64,000 bases of DNA from Solenopsis invicta (taxonomy: Eukaryota > Arthropoda > Insecta > Hymenoptera > Formicidae): the NCBI RefSeq assembly GCF_016802725.1, contig NC_052664.1:11682016-11746015 (forward strand), written 5' to 3'. A program made the position numbers and the translations under genes. This document shows, piece after piece, positions 36,111 through 46,769 of this stretch (the first letter of the stretch is position 1; each line of letters opens with the position of its first letter). The notes below the pieces were generated by a model. It did not search any database, was not told the origin of the DNA, and was given only the letters and a program-made list of their open reading frames with translations.

Positions 36111-36856
36111 GAGTCGCGGCGCCACTCCGACTATTGCCCGCCGCCCGCGCCCCTCGATCCCGCGGACCGACCGCCATCCCCCTGCCCGCCCCTCTCGCTC
36201 TCGGTGCCTGCCACCCTCATTCGCCTCAACGTGCCCGCACACGATGCAATTCGCCTGCACGTACGTCCCCGCGCCGATACACGTGTGCACGTGAATCCGC
36301 ATGAGTGCGAGACGCATACACATACATGTTTGTCTAACTACCCCCGTATCCCGTTTGATAACCCCGAACTCCTGTGTGTCGTACAGAGGCGACTCCCTTT
36401 AATCGTCCTCTCTGGAAATGCTGTTGGGTGAAACTTCTTAGTATATGCCTCGGTCGACGCAGGTGACTGTGCGAATCGCTCGTACTCGCATGTACGCGGT
36501 GTATGTAATATGGCCTATGTAGACGAGCGCCCCACCCCCGCGCGCACCGGGTGGCACCCGGCTTTTCAGAGTGGGTGGGCATCAGCTGTGCACCGACGTG
36601 TTCGGTGACTTTCGTTTGTGGCTATTAACGATCGCGCTTCAGCTGGAAACAATTTGCGGGCCGTGTCGTCGCGCAACGACCTCGAACGACACGGACATCG
36701 TCGCGGAATGATGAAAAGGGGGCCGGAGCGGTGGCGATGTGCGGCCGCATGAACGAGCGGCGGACGAGAGCGCGTGTCTACTACTTATAGAGAGAAAACC
36801 GCCAGCGCGACGACTTCCGCGACCCCGGAGCAGCCGTCCTGGCGCCTGGCCGGTCG

Positions 36857-36863
36857 TATAAAA
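36857..36863 (+). promoter_or_regulatory. TATA-box-like TATAAAA in GC-rich context
   Basis: TATAAAA stands out against a GC-rich surround (CGGTCG before, CGCCGGAG after). No TCAGT-type initiator lies 25-35 bases downstream, so promoter activity is doubtful. An ATG at 36929 would start a short Arg-rich frame over a GA repeat, which is not a credible protein. Confidence 0.2.
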
Positions 36864-36929
36864 CGCCGGAGGGTTTCCCCAGGCGTTCGTGGTTGCACGC
36901 GAGTTTCGAGGAACGGAAACGCCCAGCGA

Positions 36930-36968
36930 TGAGAGGGAGAGAGAGAGAGAGAGAGAGAGAAAGAGGAG
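36930..36968. repeat. (GA)n microsatellite
   Basis: GAGAGGGAGAGAGAGAGAGA continuing to AAGAGGAGG. Confidence 0.9.
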
Positions 36969-37049
36969 GCGGCGATAGGACAGTTAGGCGAGCTCGACCG
37001 ACCAAAGGGGACAGACGTCGCCATATCGTGTCTCGACGATCGCATCGGT

Positions 37050-37680
37050 TTGACTAAGGATTGATCGCGATCTCCGAGGCCCTTAACAGATATTTAGTAG
37101 CATACTTATATCGGAATAAGACATCTAGCGCAAACGAGCGGACATATAAACTCACGGTGCCTGAGATGAATAACTGTAAAGATTTTTTTATATTTTATAA
37201 TTCTCTTGGAAAAGTACTTATTATAAGTTGGAAATTTTTATTGTATAATTATTTAAGAGTATGATTCATAAATCATGATTTTTTGCATTTTACTTGGAAT
37301 TGTCTAAATCTTCTTTGAAGTGGAATCTCAATCCGAAGAGTGAAAATTTAATCAATCTTGAAAAAGAGCTAAAGTTTCACTCTTCAGAATGAGATTCAAC
37401 TTCAATTTAAACAGAACATTAATTTATTTAACACTAACTATATATATGATAATTTTTAAAATAAAGCAAAAGTAATGTATTAATATCTTTCATCGATATT
37501 TGTAAATCAGCTTAAATTACGAGATAACAATGATTGAAGAAAGTATGACATTTTAATAATATTCATATGGCCCTTCTTCTGTCTTGCTTGCTTATATCAT
37601 TTTTTTATTAGTATTTTATTTTATTTTAATTTTGATTGGCATCGCGCGTTGAGGCAATTTTTATTGCAATATTGGTGTTT
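37050..37680. other. AT-rich stretch containing an imperfect hairpin
   Basis: Apart from the hairpin at 37317-37403 only AT-rich filler is seen. Confidence 0.5.
37317..37403. ncRNA. candidate hairpin (34-nt arms, 19-nt loop)
   Basis: The left arm (37317-37350) runs GAAGTGGAATCTCAATCCGA then AGAGTGAAAATTTA. The right arm (37370-37403), reverse complemented, runs GAAGTTGAATCTCATTCTGA then AGAGTGAAACTTTA. About 29 of 34 positions pair, with five scattered mismatches around a 19-base loop, and weaker pairing continues outside (GTCTAAAT against GTTTAAAT). Size and mismatch pattern resemble a microRNA precursor. A small MITE is the main alternative. No mature miRNA is recognised with confidence. 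Confidence 0.4.
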
Positions 37681-37683
37681 CTT

Positions 37684-38063
37684 TTGTGACGCGGTTACTC
37701 GACGTGAAACACACATTATATCTGTCTCTTCCAGTTCGTGTTCTATTAAGAGCAAGCGTGTCAGGTGTTGAGTTACAGCCACGGTGTCGCAAAGCCAGAT
37801 GCAATTACCAAGACGTGGCAACGTGGATGATCGGTTACATCGTGGATGCGATTGGAATATCAATCACGAATATGAGTTTCGCAATTTTGGGATGCTACTC
37901 ACGTTACCGCTCTTGTGGCAAAAAGATAACGTCGACATGGGCGAAGGCAGTCGTAGGCGTCGCAATGCCTCGATTTATCGGCACCGTAAGGTTTTTTATT
38001 ACGCGCGCAGGACTTTCAGAGTCCTCTATTAATCTTCTCATTGCCGGTTGGGTCAAGCACTAA
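37684..38063 (+). other. unassigned open stretch with splice-like borders
   Basis: A balanced island between AT deserts has an open + frame of 125 codons (37686-38063). Within it, a good acceptor (CTGTCTCTTCCAG ending 37734) and a donor-like ACC/GTAAGG (GT at 37986) would delimit a 251-base exon reading RVLLRASVSGVELQPRC and WMIGYIVDAIGISITNMSFA. Another + frame and a - frame are also open here. I recognise no family, so this is at best a hypothetical exon and may be regulatory DNA. Confidence 0.2.
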
Positions 38064-39290
38064 AAATATTTAAATCGCAGAAATATTGGTTTTATTTTAC
38101 GAGATTACTTATGAACAAACTTAATTTCGTCGATATTGGATATTATAAAAACGTATTTCAACACGACTTTTTCAATATCCGATGTAACTGTGTAGCAGTA
38201 GAGGAAAGTCGCCAATATCGACGTTAGATTTCCTAAAGCGATACTTCTTAATTTCTCGGAAAATAAACAATACGCTTTATCAGTACTGATAAAAATATAA
38301 TCTATTTAGATAATTAGAAAAAAAAAAACCCATAATTCATATTTTCGTGAATTTGTTTCCATAAATCATTTATAAATAAATTCTTCAAATGTGAAAATAA
38401 TATTTTTACTATTTTCTTTTACACATTACGTAGTTTAAACAGTACTGAGTATATTGATAACAGATTATTTATTGATTTAAATTATTTTTTATGTTTGTAG
38501 CGTTCCAAATTTTTTTTATTTATATTTTTTCTTTATTGTTTTTATAATTCATATAAAGATAAATCTCATGTATGGCCATTTATTATTATGTAAGAAAATT
38601 TTGTTTCAAATTGTAAAAATTTTGCTTTTATACGTTTTACAATGCTGTAATTTTTATTAAGCAGTTTATAAAATATCTTTCGTATACTTTTAACATTTCT
38701 ATCGTTACTCATAATATTTGATAAGTTGCCAAGTTATCCTAAGCTTACATGATAATATTTGTTGCGAATTTTGTGATAAAATATAACATGACAAATTCTC
38801 TCCGTTTGTAAATTGGCAAAAACATTTTACATCGAAGTGAAAAGTTTTCAGAAATTCTCATATATATATTAAATTGTATAGATGATTCATGTGAAAAGAA
38901 AAGAAAAGAAAAATATTTATTCATTACTACGGATATAACATTACTGTCTCCTACTACAGACACGTCAATTTCAGAGCTCATTTTATCAATTGCTTATTTT
39001 TACTTATTTTATAAAAAAGTTATTACAAAATTTGAAACGACATAACAATTGTTATATTTTATGATAGAAGTCATTTTCTAATTCGTATTCATGTTTTCAC
39101 AATTTATTCTTGGTGTTTGTTTAAGAATAATCCAAAAGCAAAGGATATGTCGGTATTTCGGCAATCTTGTTCTACATTTGCAATTAATAGAATAACTCAG
39201 AAGTATGTTTCAAGCAATTATTCTGTTCCAACAACGTTGCCAGGCGTTCTATGTCAAAACTGATTAAATAGACATGGAAATATTTTGCTG
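38064..39290. other. AT desert
   Basis: The stretch is AT-rich with no gene. A short (AAAAG)n run lies at 38893-38912. Confidence 0.55.
38893..38912. repeat. (AAAAG)n microsatellite
   Basis: About four units of AAAAG, ending in AAAAATATTT. Confidence 0.85.
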
Positions 39291-39294
39291 AGGT

Positions 39295-40450
39295 TATTTA
39301 AGTTGGGTTATTCGGGAATAAGACAGTTAACATCGTCGTAAGTTGGAGACGTCTTACTTCTGTTGTGTCCCATGCTCCTTGGTTTACAAGTAGATAGATT
39401 ACAGGCGGCAGGTACTTCGGTATGCGGGAGAACCGCCCGCCTAATGTAATGATTATTAATTGCTGCGGTGACGATATGCAGTACACGCAAACGCGGCGGT
39501 TGCACCTGCACCGGTTTTATTAGCGTCGGCAATTCGGTAGCTTCTCCAACTAATATACATACATCTCGGTATGCACGGATAATAATCGTTGTTTCGAAGT
39601 TGGCGCGCACACCGCGCGGACAAGCCTCGCGCCGGCTTGCCGACTAATGCGTCGTGCTTTACTCTACTTGCTCTAACTGCGGATGTCGTCGTCGTTGGAG
39701 TGAATGTCATCGCTCGTAATATTATTCGAGGCTTGCGAACCGCGCTTATCCACCTGTCTTAACTATGCGTGCTATTAAGCAGGTTGCAACCTGCAGTTAA
39801 GATTTAGTTTGGCTTAACCTTTTGGCGACGAGTCTTTGCTTAATATATATTGAAAATTTCTTGGGCGTTGGAATTTTCTGTGAATCATTTCTAAATGATT
39901 ATGAACATTTAGTGAGTTTTTTGTTAATTTAGGTATCTAATATTGTTTTAATAATGTGTTAGGTGGAGAAACTTAAGATGTTGCATCTACATAATTTTAT
40001 CACGAAGACATTAATGTTTGATTGTTTATTTACTTAAACAATTGTAACTTTTTTATTTGATTGAAAAAAATGTTTCAAGGATTTTTAAGTGTTAACGGAT
40101 TATATGTGTTACAATTTCTTTTAGCTATAAAATTTCTGATTTCTGAAAGTGAGTGCTATTTTTAACGTACACCAGCATAAGTAGACGTGTACGAAAGTCA
40201 ATAACAAGGAACTGCATCAGTCGATGTGATAGTCACGTGACGGGCAACTAATTTACGACATGAATCTGGTGCTTAATACTATTATCGGCTAAAAGAGAAT
40301 ATGGGCGCTTAATAAACCCGTGACTATATCGATGTACTTTGAGGCGAGTACTATCTAGGGATCATTAGTCATCCCGAAACTTTGCTATGGAAAAGAGCAA
40401 GTACCGCCGATAATGTTTTGCGTAAGTTTGCTCGCCAGACACAAAATCTT
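39295..40450. other. gene-free islands at 39.3-39.8 kb and 40.15-40.45 kb
   Basis: Both islands are balanced and unique-looking, with an AT-rich gap at 39840-40150. Overlapping - strand frames at 39298-39710 (62-100 residues, three frames) are unrecognised. The second island has no open frames at all, which favours regulatory DNA. Confidence 0.45.
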
Positions 40451-41615
40451 ATGATACATTACATATCATTATGTCAATTTATCATTTTTAGAACTGTGCT
40501 TAGCTGAGAAAATCAAATCAACTCTCTTTCTGTTTCTCTCTCTCTCTCTCTCTGTTTTTCTGTATATTGATTAGACATTTTATATCTGAATGTCTCGATT
40601 ATGTCAAATGTTCGCAAAAGCGTCAATCAGTTAATCGTAATATCTAACAAATATATAAAAAGTAAAATTTGACAGCGGAGCTTTAAATTGTTACGTGATG
40701 ATCGTTTAATTTTTATCGTTAGTCCTTCGTTATTTTCTGCTCGGTGTCTTTGCGGTCTCTCATTTTTGTAAGATAAAGTAAAAAGATTGGAACTGACAGG
40801 CGAGAGAACACGGAAAGGGAACGAAACTAATTGCGGTGCCGCGCAGCCTGCTAGTTCCGCTATAACGATGATGCCATCTCGCTCGAATCTCCCGATACGT
40901 CTTGACGTATTTTCGATAGTACGAAAACTTTCATTCGCCAGATTATAACGAAGGCACTGCTCCGTTCGGCAGAGATGACCCATTCTTGACGGGCATTTCC
41001 ATGAACGACTCGTTATCCGCGGGAAATTTATTCAACCTTTCAATTTTGATAATCCATCTTGCAAAAACTTGTGATGTTAATGAAGATTCTGATAAATTCT
41101 CATGTCAATAATAAAGATTTTAGTAAAAGTTGATAATAACGGAATCTATAATGAAATGCAGATATGCGATAATGCAGGGTGTAAAAACTTATTACGAAAT
41201 TTTTTTATTACATATTAATATAAATCAAATGAAAGCGATTAAAAATAGTAATTCATCATACTGTTAGATGCATTTTTAAAGAGGTTTTTGAATCTCGCAA
41301 AGAATGTAGAAAAATATGTATCTTTCTCAAACAACGTATCCAAATGAAAGCATACGGGAGAGCGAAAGGGAGAAGTTATTTTTGAAAATATTGAAAGCAG
41401 TGTGTATTTTGAGCGAGTTAACGTGGCGTCATCGAGATCGGTTTTATTTACATGAGCTTCAATGTTAGACATACATAAGCTCCGGTAAAAGAAAACGAAC
41501 GGTTTGTTGTTAGCAAATACAATAGCAGGTATACGCGATATACGGGGACGAAGCACAATCCGATTTACGTACAGGCAAATGCAACATCGCGACATGCTGC
41601 TTCGATACGCCAATC
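40450..41615. other. gene-free, mixed composition, CT repeat at 40.53 kb
   Basis: 40720-41000 is balanced with an unrecognised 118-residue - strand frame (40627-40983). 41040-41260 is AT-rich. 41260-41610 has a second unrecognised - strand frame of 124 residues. Neither shows a domain or a signal. Confidence 0.45.
40531..40554. repeat. (CT)n microsatellite
   Basis: About nine CT units, flanked by TTTCTGTTT and GTTTTTCTG. Confidence 0.88.
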
Positions 41616-42670
41616 GGTATGATTTTATTGTCCGCCCTAGTGACTGCGCGTCGAGAGTTCCTTTTCCACCCTTCTCTCGCCGGTCCCTTGGCTTCCCTTC
41701 TATTTTTTTTTTGTGTGTTATTTGTACACCAAACCGAGTCGTTGCAATGCCACGGCAACGACGACGACGGCGTCGGTGGCGGCGGCAGTAGCGGCAGCAG
41801 AAAATCTCAAATAAATCCTTTCGTAATCCCGCATCGCTCCTTTCAGCCAGTCCGGATTTCCACTACCTCGCTTTTATGCCACCTCCGCACCCTCCCAAAA
41901 CTCTTCCCCCCTTTTCTCTTCCGTCTCCCTGCCGTCCTGTCAAGAGAGATTCTACAATTCCACCGTCTCTATCTGTCTCCACTCCTCTTTCCCTTCCGTC
42001 TAACATTACCCTATTTTCGCCATTTTTTTTTCCCTCTCTTATCCTTTGCTCTCGATCCCCGTTGCGCCTTTGCTGGCTCACTCGCTCGCTCTTCGGCCTC
42101 TTCTTCCTTCTTCGTTTATCCACTGTTCGCATATTCCGTTCGCGTAATTTCGCCGGTTCTCCTCCTCATTTTGATTCGAGCTCAAGTCAGCGCGGCGTGC
42201 CCCGATCGCATTTGTTTCGTTTGCTTTTCCTGCGCGACCCTCACCAATAGAAACTTCCTCGCCATTCATGCGTACCATCATTACGATATCTGGCGCCGCG
42301 AACTGCAACTGAAATGGGGTCCGCCTGGTTTTGAAACTACGTTCGTCACAGTCGGGAGCGCCAACCGGAATTGGTCGTCATGTTGCGGGGGACGAGACAA
42401 AGAGATTTATTGAAACAGCACGAACAAAGGGATTTTTTAAGCTATTTGTCTTCCTTTCTTTTTTGCTGAAATCGAGAGCAATCGCTCCATTTTATCGTAT
42501 GCTCGTACGTATGTGTGTGTGTGTTTTATTTTTTTTTTTCGTTCCCATTCGGTATATTTATCGTGCTATTATTGCATCATCGAGCGTATTTTCGCACGGC
42601 TCGGATCATCGTCCGTTTGAGTTATGTCACACGATATACTTCGGCTTCTTATCGCCATAAAGGAGCGCCC
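41615..42670. other. pyrimidine-rich low-complexity stretch
   Basis: The + strand is CT-rich from 41640 to 42180, which opens a 264-codon frame at 41619-42413 and several overlapping ones. The translation is a run of Ser, Leu, Phe, Pro and Arg without a domain, and two other frames and the - strand are open over the same bases. I read it as low-complexity DNA. A GAC/GGC triplet cluster lies at 41757-41802. Confidence 0.5.
41757..41802. repeat. imperfect GAC/GGC trinucleotide cluster
   Basis: ACGACGACGACGGCGTCGGT followed by GGCGGCGGCAGTAGCGGCAG. It codes for Asp/Gly/Ser or Arg runs depending on frame. Confidence 0.7.
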
Positions 42671-44640
42671 GTTTCGTAAGTATGAAAAAATACGCGATTT
42701 TTTTTTCTGTCGAAGAAGAAGGTTGTCTCCATTCTCGCATCGTGTCACTTTTATCCGGCTTACGTTAAGTCACTTTTTTATGCTAGTCCTTATTTAAAGG
42801 ATTTATGCCGTGATCGGATGAACGTGATATAATATCAGTGGAAGAAAAAAAAATGCAAGTGTAAGAAATGTGTGCTTTTAAATAGTACTTCTTTTTGTTC
42901 GGAATATGCATTTAAAATTGCTCCTGTAAGTGAGATTTTTGATGATTTATTTATGCTTATACATATATTATTTAATAATGATGACAATTCACTGAATTAT
43001 TGTAATTTAAAATATTTAATGAAGGAATTATAAATGGTGCTCTCAAATGAGTTTTTTCGATGGAAACTCGTAGACTGAATGGCCGAACAGCTAATTGACA
43101 TGAGAAATTGCCAAATAATAAAATAAGCATATAATCGTCGTTCGGAAAATCGGCCATTTAATTAAAAAAATAAAATAATTATTGTGTAAGTAACTTAAAT
43201 GATAATTATTGAACTCGGAGGCGAGGAGAAGGATCGATCCAAGAAAGTAAACATTAGGAATGTACGATGAAGCTCTTTGCCTCATAAAAGCCATCGGAAA
43301 TACGGGGAAATTATTCCGATTCAGTTCTACGTCCGATTAGGCCGTTCGTTCAGACCCGCGTCACTTAACCCCTCGTTAATTGCCCGATCAGATCGCGCGT
43401 GGGGAGTTGATGTGAGCTGCTAAATTATTTACCTCGGGCGGCTTTATCGTTTCCAAGGTAACGATTTGGCGATTTGGCCATTACGTATGCAGCGACTCTC
43501 TGATAATACGTGATAATACGTCGTGCAGTGCGCAGTATGCAAGAAGCGTGTGTTATCGTGTGCAAGCCGATAACGCGAATCGAAGGGAAGGCATCATTCG
43601 CGTATTCAGGTCACAATGGATACGCTTGTGCGACGTAAACGTTGGGCAAGTCATTTCAAAGAAAATGATGATAGGCAATAGTCTTAATATTACTGTACGA
43701 GCTGGTAATTCGAGTTTTAGATTTTCTGCAATCGGTTTCCTTTTTGGAATATAAAGTAACGGAACCGAATAAGGCACTTAACTTACTTTTTTAAAAACTA
43801 TAATTACAGGAATATTGAAATAAACTAAATGAGAATAAAACTTTTATTTTAATCATTTATGGAAATAAAATATATCTCCCAATAAATTTGTAAATAAACA
43901 AATATTTGCTTTTTTTTTTAATTCTGACATTGAGCTTTACTATTGGTTTATGAATATAATAAAGCTCGCTTAAATAAATTGAAAATAACAAAGAAATCAA
44001 ATATTATTTTCAAAATTAATTTTTTTTAAGTAATCATTAATCACAAAAATGAAATCTCATCAGGTTTACTTTATTGTTGAACATGTCTTTAATTTGGTCT
44101 TCAATTAATCTTTTAATCTTTGGACATTTCTAGCCATTTGGGTGCAATTAAAGCTTCTCAAAAGTCAGCAGTATAAAAAATCGTCATCTTCTGGAAACAA
44201 TATCAATATATACTTATTATTTTTTTATAATTAGGAAGTTGAATAATATTAAAATGTTATAACAAATCGTGAAATAATGTATACTTGATCAACTTTGTAG
44301 TAAACTATAAACGTGTTTTATACATCCACCTTGTTGCAAGTTTTTGTTGCATTAAACGCGTTGCTGCAGAGATTCTAAGAGATTCCCCAGCTTCTCTTTA
44401 CCTACTTTACGACACATCTTTTAAGCATATACTGTAGGTGTGAAGCGCATTTTTAAGTGATAAGTTCAAAAGTGGGTTTTATTTCGTGCTAGGCTTTATT
44501 CGGCTCGGATACCTTGTGACAAATTTATTTTTCGCGACAAAATAACATCAGAATTATTTTAATATCGCGAATAAATCTAAAATAACAGACGGAAATTAGA
44601 TGGAAACATGCATACGTGAGTTGTTAAAATATGTAATAAT
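42670..44640. other. gene-free: AT-rich flanks around an island at 43.2-43.75 kb
   Basis: 42690-43190 and 43760-44640 are AT-rich. 43200-43750 is balanced and unique-looking, with an RFX-type X-box at 43449 and a tandem GTGATAATAC (about 43501 and 43511). It is the best enhancer-like candidate here. A - strand stretch at about 44050-44165 has fragments of open frame but no recognised protein. Confidence 0.45.
43449..43462. promoter_or_regulatory. RFX X-box-like motif GTTTCCAAGGTAAC
   Basis: The motif fits the RFX X-box layout GTNNCC-NN-RGNAAC at all fixed positions and is nearly palindromic out to ATCGTT and AACGAT. In insects RFX acts in ciliated sensory neurons. X-boxes usually lie near promoters of ciliary genes; one inside a gene-free island would suggest an intronic enhancer or alternative promoter. 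Confidence 0.4.
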
Positions 44641-45700
44641 CTGATGCGCGTTCTATATTGTCTTATTTTCGGGGAAAACTTGTCGACTAACAAGTTGCTA
44701 ACCTACGTTGGCATGATCGACGGGCACGTAGCGGAAAGTTCACATTCGCCGTCTGGCTCGACGACGATAACAAATTCATTTCGAGCCGCCGTAAACGATC
44801 CCCTGTTGAGCTATCCGCGAAAGTGCGCCCGAAGCTTTCGTAATTTATTAAAACGTCGCAGACACGAAAATTCGAACGAGCCTTCTGCCTTCTGGTGCCT
44901 TGCCCCCCTGCGCGCGCGCGCACCGCTCCTCCTCGCCTTCGCCAGCCCCAGCGCGGATGTCTAACTCCTTCCTCCCGTCTCTTCGGGGTCGCTGTAAAAT
45001 TTTCAGTGGATCCTGCGCAAGCGGAAAGTGTACCTGGGTGGTTACGACGGACCCACGTCCACCATTTACACACGTTTCCTCGTGTGCAGTTGGCGCGTAA
45101 AACGATCGTGTGGGCGGGGAGGATCGGGGGCTGGCCGGGCTCGGCACGTGGAATAAGAATCCAAAAAGACGAAGGTGAGGAAGACGACGAAACGGCTCCC
45201 CCGGGCTTTCCCCAATCAGCCGGCGCCGGGGCAAGCTCCGCGCCGCGCCGCGGCTAAAATGCAGTCTCGCCTCGGCCCCCCGGTTTCTACCGGTATTTTC
45301 CCACCTAAGGCCGTCGCGGGTCGAATACGCGCCAACTCGCTAATGCTGCACTAGCGTTGCCGCGAAGCATTGCAGTCGGCTCTCTCTCTCTCTCTCTCTC
45401 TCTTTCGGGGCAACTTTTATACGCTCGTATGGATTCCATTAGTAATCTTTATGCGATCTGTTAACGCGCACCGTGCAGAAAGTCGGAAGAGTCCTTGGAG
45501 GATTTCTTTATTCTTCCGCGCTACCTCGCACGACTTTTATAGTGGAGCACCGAGCTGAGTCTGCACTCGCATCGCGCGTGTCGTTACGTTTATATCGTTC
45601 TGCCCGAGAATTTCGGGGATTAGAACGCCGATACGATCGTCGAGTACATTTTGCAAGTGACATTTACTCGCGAGGGTAATGGAGAGAGAATTTTAGAGCC
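44641..45700. other. GC-rich island with overlapping frames on both strands
   Basis: 44880-45330 is strongly GC- and CpG-rich. Four frames of 100-128 residues, two on each strand, overlap and none has a recognisable domain. A CT microsatellite follows at 45380. Confidence 0.45.
45380..45406. repeat. (CT)n microsatellite
   Basis: About 12 CT units, then TTCGGGGC. Confidence 0.9.
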
Positions 45701-45719
45701 GCCGTTTCAGTCACGTGGG

Positions 45720-46640
45720 ATCAGTTTCTTTTTAGCGACAAAATTTTACACGACGGCATTTATTGCAATTTTTGAAATTAAATGTTTTTTAATCAACTTT
45801 GAGATTATAATTAATCAAGATAAATTTAATTTTGACAGTAAATTGTAAGTGGAGATCCATTTCACGTTCTCACTTCTGTTTGTAAAATACCGAAGCCAAA
45901 TTTATGTAAAGATTGTTTAGTCTGTAAATGGTTTTTACTTTGATATTTTATAAATAGATGGAACGAGAAATAGTTTTTTTATATACAAAATTCAATTTTG
46001 AAAAAACCAAATATTAATTAATTAATCTCAGATTTAGTTACAAGGTATTTAACATTTTGTTAATATGGGGGGGGGGGGAAGTGACATATTTCTTTAGATA
46101 TAAATGTTTTCTCTATATTTCAAAATTTTGTTTGACAAATTCTTGCATATTTTTTTCTCATCGATACACGCAAATATTGTTAGCAATAAAAATATCAATT
46201 TTTGATATTTCCTAACCTTACTGTTTTACAACTGAAGATGTACTGAAAGAATATTTAGTATATATGCGTCGTAATGATATTACTAATAATGCCTACATCT
46301 TTCTCAAGCACCGTTATCGCCGCGATGTTGCGAAATAAAACTGCGCGCGAAGTATGGTATCCGGTTGCCGTGCAACTTCTGCATACCCGCTTAAAGCGAT
46401 TCTGTTAGTAACCTTTATACTGCTGGGAAAAGAAGGAAAATCCTTCGAGAATTTTTCCCTGAACGGCTTATCTCTCGACTTTCAAACGAGACTGTTCCGC
46501 CATTTTATGCATAGTGGCACCGAATAAAGTCATGGTAAAATAACGAAACAGTAGATAAAAGTTAACGTCGATGTTTGAGGAAACGAAATGTTATTACACC
46601 TTTCTTCTACACTTTGTTTATAACAAACGTAATATTTTAC
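45720..46640. other. AT-rich, then balanced island at 46.28-46.53 kb
   Basis: 45750-46270 is AT-rich and includes a 12-base G run at 46067-46078. 46280-46530 is balanced, unique-looking and without open frames, sitting about 150-400 bp upstream of the second ratchet site. Confidence 0.5.
46067..46078. repeat. 12-base G homopolymer in AT-rich DNA
   Basis: G run between TTAATAT and AAGTGACA. Confidence 0.88.
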
Positions 46641-46645
46641 AACCC

Positions 46646-46684
46646 CTTAATACGTTTGATTTTTTTTCTGTTGCAGGTAAGCGT
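46646..46684 (+). other. candidate recursive-splicing (ratchet) site RP2
   Basis: CTTAAT at 46646-46651 is a branch-point-like motif with an A 26 nt before the acceptor AG. The tract GATTTTTTTTCTGTTGCAG ends at 46676 and is fused directly to GTAAGCGT (46677-46684). Apart from a single base in the NCAG and one T more in the tract, the junction matches RP1 from the T-run through GTAAGCGT. Two such sites 26,068 bp apart on the same strand support stepwise splicing of a very long + strand intron. Confidence 0.65.
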
Positions 46685-46764
46685 CCGTATCCGTATCCAT
46701 GTTATATGTAAGTGACGGATGAGAATATATGTGAGTTATATGCGAATGATGAAAACGACGCAAA
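46677..46764 (+). other. candidate RS-exon downstream of RP2
   Basis: Three donor-like sites follow the RP2 acceptor: ATAT/GTAAGTGA (GT at 46708), ATAT/GTGAGTTA (GT at 46731) and, best, GCAAA/GTAAGTAC (GT at 46765), giving potential RS-exons of 31, 54 or 88 bases. The last donor has the same AAA/GTAAGT form as the one after RP1. Confidence 0.4.
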
Positions 46765-46769
46765 GTAAG

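Larger units (their letters stand above)
35540..37050. other. GC- and CpG-rich peak with overlapping frames on both strands
   Basis: This is the most GC-rich and CpG-rich part of the window. Up to six overlapping frames of 70-160 residues are open on both strands, which shows that lack of AT-rich stop codons, not selection, keeps them open. Promoter-like elements occur at 36063-36110 and 36857. It may be the CpG-rich start of an unannotated transcript. Confidence 0.4.

Noticed and set aside
37390..37412. miR-1175 homologue
   Set aside because: Only the first twelve bases agree with the mature sequence as I remember it; a conserved insect microRNA should match almost throughout.
41619..42413. 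264-residue open frame on the + strand, the longest in the window
   Set aside because: It lies in CT-rich low complexity, reads as Ser/Leu/Phe/Pro/Arg with no domain, and both other + frames and the - strand have long open frames over the same bases.
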